Assembly (NCBI GenBank): GCA_946614295.1
Contig: CAMOGT010000001.1
Span: 1 to 64,000, forward strand
From: an uncultured Bacteroidales bacterium
GTDB taxonomy: Bacteria > Bacteroidota > Bacteroidia > Bacteroidales > Paludibacteraceae
Direction of reading: 5' to 3'
DNA length: 64,000 nt
Shown here piece by piece: positions 45,101-54,100 of the stretch. The notes under the pieces are model-generated. The model did no database searches and was not told the DNA's origin. It saw only the letters and a program-made list of their open reading frames with translations. The translations under genes and the position numbers were made by a program. Position 1 is the first letter of the stretch. Every line of letters begins with the position of its first letter.

Positions 45101-48100
45101 TACTTTTACTTTCAGACCAATGACACTTTGTACTCCCTCGCTGTTAACAACCGTGTCGCGATAGATACCGGATTCGTAGATGGTCTTTTGCTTAGTAGAG
45201 TCACTCGGCAGAGTCCAGCGGTACGGTAGCTCGTTGGCGCAGACGGTGACACTGTCGTCAAAGAGACGGATGACTGTCAGTCTCAACTCAATAATACTAT
45301 CACATCCATACGATGAACTCAGCCGTACAGGATAGATACCGGCGGTCGAGTAGGGGATGCCTTGGAACATGACGGTATCGCCCTCGTAGATGGAGCGGTT
45401 AATGGAGTTGTAGTATTTCTTGAGCACATTGAGGTGCAAGATCACGATACTGTCGCATCCGTTATGGTTTTTGATCGTGTCGCGATATTCACCGGCAGTG
45501 TTCAAGTAGCGGTTGTTGAAGTTATACAGGTCTCCTTCGCAGATCTCGCGATAGATAGTGGTATCTGTCGGTTCGGTAACCAGCAGTTGCAGGCCGTAGA
45601 ACATCCGCTCGCCATTGACATAAGTAGTGTCATTGCGGTAGGTTCCGGCGGTGTAGAGCGGTGTGATCTGTCCGTTCCACTTATTGACCCACAGGTATGG
45701 CAGGTCGGTCTTGCAGACGGTGACAACCGTATCTACCATCGGGTGAACCACCAGTTGGAGCACCGTAGTACTGTCGCATCCTTCCGGCGTACGTCCGTAA
45801 TGGGTGTAAGTGCCGGTGGTCGTGCAGAGCGTATCGAAGAACGGAACTTGCTGTCCCTCCAGAATATGCTCCACATAGTAGTGGTAGTACGGCTTGTTGA
45901 CGGTAAGGATAAGCGTCTCGATACTATCGCAACCGTTCGCTGCACGCAAGGTGTCGCGGTAGATACCGGCGGTCGTCTTGGCGTCGCCGGCAAACTGATA
46001 AGAAGAACCCTCGCAGATTGCGACGCGGATGGTATCGAAGACTTGGTTGTTGACCTTGACCTGAATACCGTAGAACCGTTTCTCTCCGTTGATGGTCGTG
46101 TCGTTGCGATAGATGCCGTTGGAGAAGAACTTCTCCTCATTGCCGTTCCATCGGTTGTGCCAGATTACCGGCAGATCTGCATCGCAGACGGTGATGATCG
46201 TATCGACTATCGGATGGACGGTGAGTTGGAGTACGGTTGTACTGTCGCAGCCCTCCGGCGTACGGCTGTAATGCGTGTAGTTGCCGGAAGTGGTGCAAGT
46301 CTCTCCGTAGAACTCGTACGAATGGCCTTCCAGTATCGTCTCGCGGATGACGTTGTAGAACGGTTTGTTGACGGTCAGTATGAGTGTTACAATACTATCG
46401 CAACCGTTCGCTGCGCTCAGTGTATCCCTATAAACGCCTTGCTTCGTAATGGTGTTACCCTTGAACTCGTAGCTCGATCCCTCACACATCGTGTGTCGGA
46501 TAGTATCGAAGACTTGGTTGTTGACAATCAGTTTTAAGCCGTAGTACATCCGCTCACCATTGATGAACGTGGTGTCATTGCGGTATAAGCCGGCGGTGTA
46601 GAGCGGAGTGATTTGTCCGTTCCACTTATTGATCCAAATGTACGGTAACTCGGATTTGCACACCGTGACGATGGTATCCACCATCGGATGAACCACCACC
46701 TTCAGAACCGTCGTGCTGTCACACCCGTTAGGTGTCAGCCCCTTGATGGTATAAACGGTGTCTGTCGTGAATGTTTTTCCATACGCCGTGACGGATTGTC
46801 CCTCTACGATATGCTCTTCGCGGAAGCTGTAGTAGGGTTTATTGACGGTGAGGTTCAGCTTGACGATGGAGTCGCATCCGTTCGCAGCCGTCAAGGTGTC
46901 CGTAAAGACACCACTCTCGGTCAGTTTCCGTCCGTTGAATACATAGAAGTTATTCTCGCCCGCGCAGATACTATCGTGGATCTCCGTCCGTTTAACAGGC
47001 AATACATAGATGTACCGCATGTATGTACTATCGTATCCGTCATGAGTCTGCAGATGCTTGATGTACTGCCCTGTTTCATAGATCGCTTTCCGGAACAAAG
47101 TACTGTCGCCATTTGCGTCCACGTTATACCAGTTATAGGGTGTTTCGCTTGTGCAGATGGAGATGGTGTCTTTGTACAGGTAAGTAGGATGGACGACAAG
47201 AGTCAGGCTGTCGATACTATCGCACCCGTATTGTGACGGGAAGCGGAAACCGTACCTGCCGGCGGCATACAACTTGTCGCTGTTGTATATATGCCCGGCG
47301 GCATCCACGTGTTTCCATACATACGGCGTATCTACATCAGCGATGTGCACCGTCGTGTCGCCAAAATGACGCGGGAACACATTGAGCGTCAGTGTGATGA
47401 TACTATCGCATCCGTGTACGGTAGTCAATGTATCGTTGTACAATCCCGGCATATGGATGAATCGCGGCAAGTTGGATTTCGTCAAACCGAAGCGCATCGA
47501 GTCGCCTTCGCAGATCATCGCCTGAATAGTATCATGTTTAACCGGCATCACGCGGACGAACCGTACATGCGTGCTATCCGCCATATTATCGTGTGTCCGG
47601 AAGTACTGGATATATTCACCGGTGGTGTAGATATCTTTCTTATTGCCCCATGTATAAGGTGTCTCGGACGCACAGATTTGTACTGTATCGCGGTATAGAT
47701 AAGACTGGTGTACGTAGAGGTTGAGCACATCGGTACTATCGCAGCCGTGCTGGTTGGTGAAGGTATAGTCGTATTTGCCTTCTGCATAGAGTGTGTCACT
47801 GGGGAATATCTTACCCGTCGCATCGATATGTTCCCATACATACGGCGTGTCCACGCTCGATATATGATGGTTATATGTGTGCGAGTAGAGCGGATATACA
47901 TTCAATCGCAGTACGATGATACTGTCGCAACCATTCGCTACGCGAGTTAACGTATCACGGTACTCACCGGTTTTAGAGATAACGCGATACGTGTTATCCT
48001 TCGTCAGACCAAACCGTATTGATTGATTGTGACAAAGACTGGTGTCTATATAGGTGATAGCGTGAGCGTGGAAACGCACATACAGATCGTAGATACTGTC

Positions 48101-51100
48101 GAATAGAATACGTGTCTGGAGCGTGTCGTAGTAATGGAGCGTGTCGTCATCCAACGGAAGGGTGTACTTCTGTTGGTAACCGGTGCTCCATACATGAGTA
48201 TGGGTTGTGTTGGACCACTCGCATAACTCAATCGTATCTCGGAAGACATGCGTCTGATGAACGGTGAAGTTAAGAACAATCGTGCTATCACATCCGTATT
48301 GGCTCGGCATTGTGAATTGATAGATGCCCGTAGCGCGGAGCGTGTCCGTCGAGTCTTTGGGCAGTCCGCCTTCTTTCCACTGATGAGTCCATAAATACGG
48401 GATCTCGCGATCTGTAATCATGTGGCTGATGTAGGTCGTCGGAATACTGTCGCGGGTCTTGAGGTATAACTCGATGATACTGTCGCAACCGTTGAGGGCA
48501 GGAATCGTATCGTAATAAACGCCATCCACGGAGAGGAAACGTTGGGTAATTGTATTATTGCGGTTGTGAATGTCGAACCGGACAGAGTCGCCTTCACAGA
48601 TCGTATCGTAGATCTGGGTGAAATACTTCTGACGGTAATCTATGTACATGTCATAGATACTGTCAAACCGGTAGAGTAGTGTAGGCAGTGTGTCGATCAC
48701 ATGGAGTGCCGTATCTTTCTTCGGCATCGTGTAAATACGCTCGTGTCCATCGGACCAGATGTAGTGTATCTCTTTGCCCGGGAATTCGCATACCTCCATC
48801 GTATCACGGAAATGATAGGTGGAATCGACGTACAGATGCAACGTCATCACGTACTTACAATGTTCGCCGTATGAATTGGTGTCAACCGCTTGCGCAATAG
48901 AGTCGTAATCGCCGGCTGCGTATCTCCATTGATTGTCGAAGAAGAGTGAGTCGCCCATGGCGATGTGTGCTGTCCTCTCCTCGTGTACCGTATCCGCGTA
49001 GATAACCAACCAGTGGATAATACTGTCGCACAAATAGTCACGGTCGTTATGTACATATCCGTGTTTCTCGTCCATAAAGGCCGAGTTGGCTTGGAGGGTG
49101 TCTTTGTACAATCCCGGCTCCTTGAACCACTTGTCACTGTATGGCCATAATAACTGTACGGAATCACCCTTACACAGATAGAAGGTATCTACAGCCGGTT
49201 GAACCTGACGCGGACGAACAATAATATGGTGGTAATAACTACTATCGCAGTTCCATACAATGGTATCTGTGGTGTAAGATACGCCGTGCCACTTGCCCTC
49301 CCATGTGCCGTGGAAGAGACCTCCGTTGCGGAAATCGAACCAAGGCGTAACCGTATCACCTAACACAACCGGTTGCTCCATGATCCTGTCTTCACAGACG
49401 AAGGTAGAGTCGTTTTTGGTCAATTTAGGTATGATACGGAGGTTCAAGTTGACAATCGAGTCGCAACCGCAAGCGGTAGTATCGGTGTGGTGATAAATAC
49501 CTTCCGCCCAGATGGTGTCCGGATCCTGGCGACCCAAGATGTAGGGCAGGAACTCCTCGCAGATCGTGTCCGCCAGGTTGATCTCATGAATAGTATCCAC
49601 CTTCACGTGAATGGTGTACATCGTGTCGCAGATGATGGTGTCGCGGTAGATTCCGCTCTTCAGATAGGTCTTGTCGTTGAATGTAACACCAGCCGGCAGG
49701 CAGCCTCGGAGGTAGATGGTGGTATCCACCGGTATTTTTACCTCCAGGTTCAAAGTGTGGAATTCAGTGATGAAGTTTTCTGCGTCACGCACCGTATCGG
49801 TGTAAAGACCTGTCACATAGTATTTGCCGTTGTTGTAACTCCAGATATACGGAGTGTCCAAAGCGCAGGTCGTTTTTACATCCCGGTACTCGGCTATAAC
49901 GCGCAGTTGGTTGGTGATTTTACACCCGGTTGCCTCGTCGGTACTATCTTTGGTGTAGGTGTGTGTCTCGTGTTTGGTAATCGTATCGCCCATCCAGAAG
50001 ATCGTATCGCCCAGGTGCATAATCTCCGTCTTGATGCTTGTCTGTATCGGGCGAACCAGAATCTCATAGTAAACGATACTATCACATCCTTCAGTCGGAG
50101 ACGGAATAACCACCGTGTCGCGATAGATACTATCGGGTACCATGGTGTTGCTGTTATAAGTCTTGCCATTGGATAGCGTCTCTTGATCACCGTTGCAGAT
50201 ATAGAGTTGTTGGATGCTATATTGCCTCTCTTTTACGGTCATCTTCAGTTGGTAGATACTATCTGCGCCGGTGACTACGCTACTATACGTATATGTAATC
50301 AGTTTGGTCTGCCCTGCGGCTGCACTCAATGCGTCTCCTGCATGTTCCGCCGGACCTTTATCCCAATAATAAGGCAGATCGTTCTCGCATAATACTACCG
50401 AGTCTTTGTAGAAGAATGTCGGGTAAACAATCAGATGCAGTTCCCATGTGTTATTACATCCTCCGGGGACAGGTTTCGTGTACTGATAGGTACCCGTTGC
50501 ACTCACGAGAATAGTGGTGTCATTATTCGGTCTCCATTCGTACGGCAGTTTATTGTCCGCAATCTTCGCAGTGTCGCTTAAGAATAACGCCGTATTAAAG
50601 TGCATGAATACTTTCTCGATACTGTCGCATCCATGTATCGTCGGGAAGACGGTCACAATTGTATCATCGTCATAATAGAGTTTTCCGTTATATTGGATTG
50701 CGGATCCGTCATTACAATTGTAGAGGTGCCGGACAATCGTGTCTTTGTAACTCGGCCAAACGTTGAGGTTCAGCGTGAAGATCGAATCTACTTTCTCTTT
50801 GCCGGCAGTCCAGACGGTATCTACGTACGTCCCGCCGCGCCAGAGGTCTTTGCCGCGCCATAATACTGTGTCGCCGGCGCAGATTGACCATTGCTCGGAG
50901 TACTGGTTCGTCTCCGGTGTAGCCGGGATGATGGTAACGCGCAACTCATAGATACTATCACAACCATACTGCGTCTGGTACTCATCGCGGTAAACGCCGT
51001 CTGTATAGATATCCATGCCATGCCAGTTAAACACCTTACCTTGCGGCAGGTCTTTTGTCTCGCTAAAGAAATACGAGTTGGCTTTATTGAAGTTGATCAG

Positions 51101-54100
51101 GATAATACTATCGCAGCCGTTGGCACCGATCATCGTGTCGCGTACAATGGTGTTGCTCGTGTAAGTCACACCTTTGTAGGTGGTCTCACCGCAGAAAGTA
51201 ATCGTGCGATAGGTGCGCTGAACCGGCTTAACGGTCAGGTACAGGGTGTAGATACTGTCTTTTCCGTTGCGGGTCTTGTATTCTGCTTTATATTCGTGTT
51301 CCTCACCAATGTACTGGTGGCTCAGATTGCCCATTCCGTGCCAGCTGAACTCGTCTCCTTCACAAATCTCTAATCGCTCGGTGAAATGATATTCGTTCAT
51401 GTCTTGGCTCAGGATCAACCGCCAGATCTCGCTACACCCTGTTTCTGCGTTCGGGAACTCGAACTCGTACGTGCCCGGTGTGCTGTATTCTACGGTTGTC
51501 TGTTGGCCGGCAGGACCGTATGTCCAGGTGTATTTGTCTTGCCCTAAAGCCGCGCGGGTCTCATAGATGCGTTGCGGGTGTTTGTAGATATTCACCTCTA
51601 TTATGGTGTCGCAACTCAGGTAGTCAAAGAACCGGCCGCTCTCGCTGTAGGTCTTGTTATTGAAGATCACCTGCTCGTCATCGCAGATCGTGAACGTAGT
51701 GTCAATCTGCACAATCGGACGAACCGTCAGGTGCAGACGATAGAAATTATACGATCCGTTTGCCTGTTGTTCGATGCCCGAGTATTCGCCACTCTGACTG
51801 GCGTTGATACCATGCCATCTGATGGGCAGCTCGCGCTGGCAGGCTACGACCGTGGTATCTATGGTATCCACGTGGTTGACGGTCAACTCCAATACTGCTA
51901 CGCTGTCGCAACCGAAACGGTTGGTACCATAGTAGAAATAGGTACCGGTTTCTCTATAGACCTCGTTGTTCCATGTGAAATGATCGCCCGGATTCATATG
52001 GTGAACGAGTTTGTTGGTGTCCGCATGTACGACATTCAGGGAGAGGTGAACCAGTGAATCGCAGGTGCCGCTCTTGAAGGTGTACTCATATTCTCCGCTC
52101 TCCGTCAGCAGACGGTCGCCGAACGTGTAACTGCCGCCTTGACAGATCGTTTGTGTCACGAAGGTCTCCGGTATATAGCGTACGTTCAGGTTCAGAATGT
52201 GCTCTACGCTATCGTTGCCGGCTGCATCTTTGACGGTCACTACATACCGGCCGCTCTCGCTGTAAGTCGTCCCGTTCCAACTCCATATATAGGTGTCGCC
52301 GGTGCAGATCGTTACGTTCTCTTCCGTGCGGGTTAGCTCGTGCTCGGCGGTTACGATATAAATACTATCGCAACCGTTAACTGTGGTGTAACGGATGGTG
52401 TCTGTCTCACCGTGCGCAGTGAACTCATGTCCTCGGTAAGTGCCCGGGAAGGTGTGGAATGTGATACGCTCGCGGATGAGATAAGTCGGATGGACTGCCA
52501 GATTCAATACATACAGCGAATCAACTTCCCTCGTGTTTCCTACGAAGGCCGTATCTACATATGTGCCTGTGTTGTAGTATTTTTTGTTCCGCCACTCGAG
52601 GGTGTCACCTTCGCAGATGGATTCGTTCCAGGTACGCATCTGCATCTGTTCGGCTGCTTCTTTCATGCCCACTCCTAAGGTATAGATACTATCGCAACCC
52701 AAGATAGAGGTGTACGAATCGGTGTACAGGCCTGTGTTGGTGATGATCTGGCCATGCCAATATAGTGTTTCGCCCGGTACGATCGTTGCCGTGTCGTGAC
52801 GAGAGAAGCTTGCCCCTTTCTCCAGAACATACTCCGTGATGGAGTAGCACCCCAAACCGGTATAAGCGGTGTCAGTTACAGTCGTTGATTCGGTGTAGAG
52901 TTTGCCGTTCAAGGTATAAGACTCGCAGAACGGAATTACTTGTCTTGTGCGCTCAATCGGATTCACCGTGAGGAGCAACTCATAGATACTATCGTGTCCC
53001 GTACGAGTCTGATAATTAACGAGATAGCTGGAGGTGGTGCCGATACCTTGGTTAGTCAGGTTGTTCAATCCGTGCCAGCTGAACGGCTCGCCTTCGCACT
53101 TGGTCAGAGTCTCTATGAAATGATATTCCGTTTCGTCCTTGGTTAAAATCAGTCGCCATAACTCGCTGCAACCGGTCTCGGCGTTCGTGTTCTCGTACTC
53201 ATAAGTACCTGCCTCCGTAAAAGTGTCGGTCTTCTTCACGCCGTTTTCCCAATACGTCCAGGTATAGCCGTGATTGCCGCCCAGACTCGCGTTCGTCACA
53301 TGTACCTGTTGCGGTAGCCGGTTGATTCTCACGCGGATGATGGTGTCGCAACTGAGATGGTTGTAGAATAAACCGCTCTGAGTATAGGTTACGCCGTTGA
53401 ACTCTTTCTGCTCGTTGCCGCAAATCGTGAAGGTGGTATCCTTGTATTGCATCTCCTTTACTGTCAGATGCAGGCGATAATAGATATAGTCGCCGGTCTG
53501 TTGACGCTCCGTAATGGTGTAGTCATTCGTCTGTGCTGCGCGGATACCATGCCAGAAGAACGGAATCTCGTTCGGACAGAGGACAACTGTTGTGTCAACC
53601 GTATCTACGTGGTTTACAGTCAGTTGCAGAATATTGATACTGTCGCAGCCGAAACGGTTCGTGCGATAGTCGTAGTAGGTGCCGGTCTCCCGATAGGTCG
53701 TTCCGTTCCAAGTGTAACTCTGACCGTCGTCCATGTGGTGAACGAAGATATTTGTGTCAGCACTCAGTACGTTCAATGAGAGAATCACAACGGAATCGCA
53801 TCCGGAGTCCTTGAAGGTGTGTTTATATACACCCGTCTCCGTCAGCACTTTGTCGCCGAACGTGTAACTGCCGCCTCGGCAAATCGTTTTCGTTACCCTT
53901 GTCTCCGGTATATTCTGGACATTCAGATTCAGAATGTATTGCACACTATCGTTGCCGTTCTTGTCTTTCTCTGTCTCCACATAACGATACGACTCGTAGA
54001 ACTCATGGTCGCGCCATCTGTAGGGTAACTCGCTTGGACAAACCGTTACGGTTTCTTCGTTGCGGATTACCTCCAGATCGGCATATACAGTAATCACACT

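Noticed and set aside
45362..46537. A 391-codon plus-strand frame inside the giant gene, and similar ones along it
   Set aside because: They mirror the repeat units on the opposite strand and have no independent start context or known domain.
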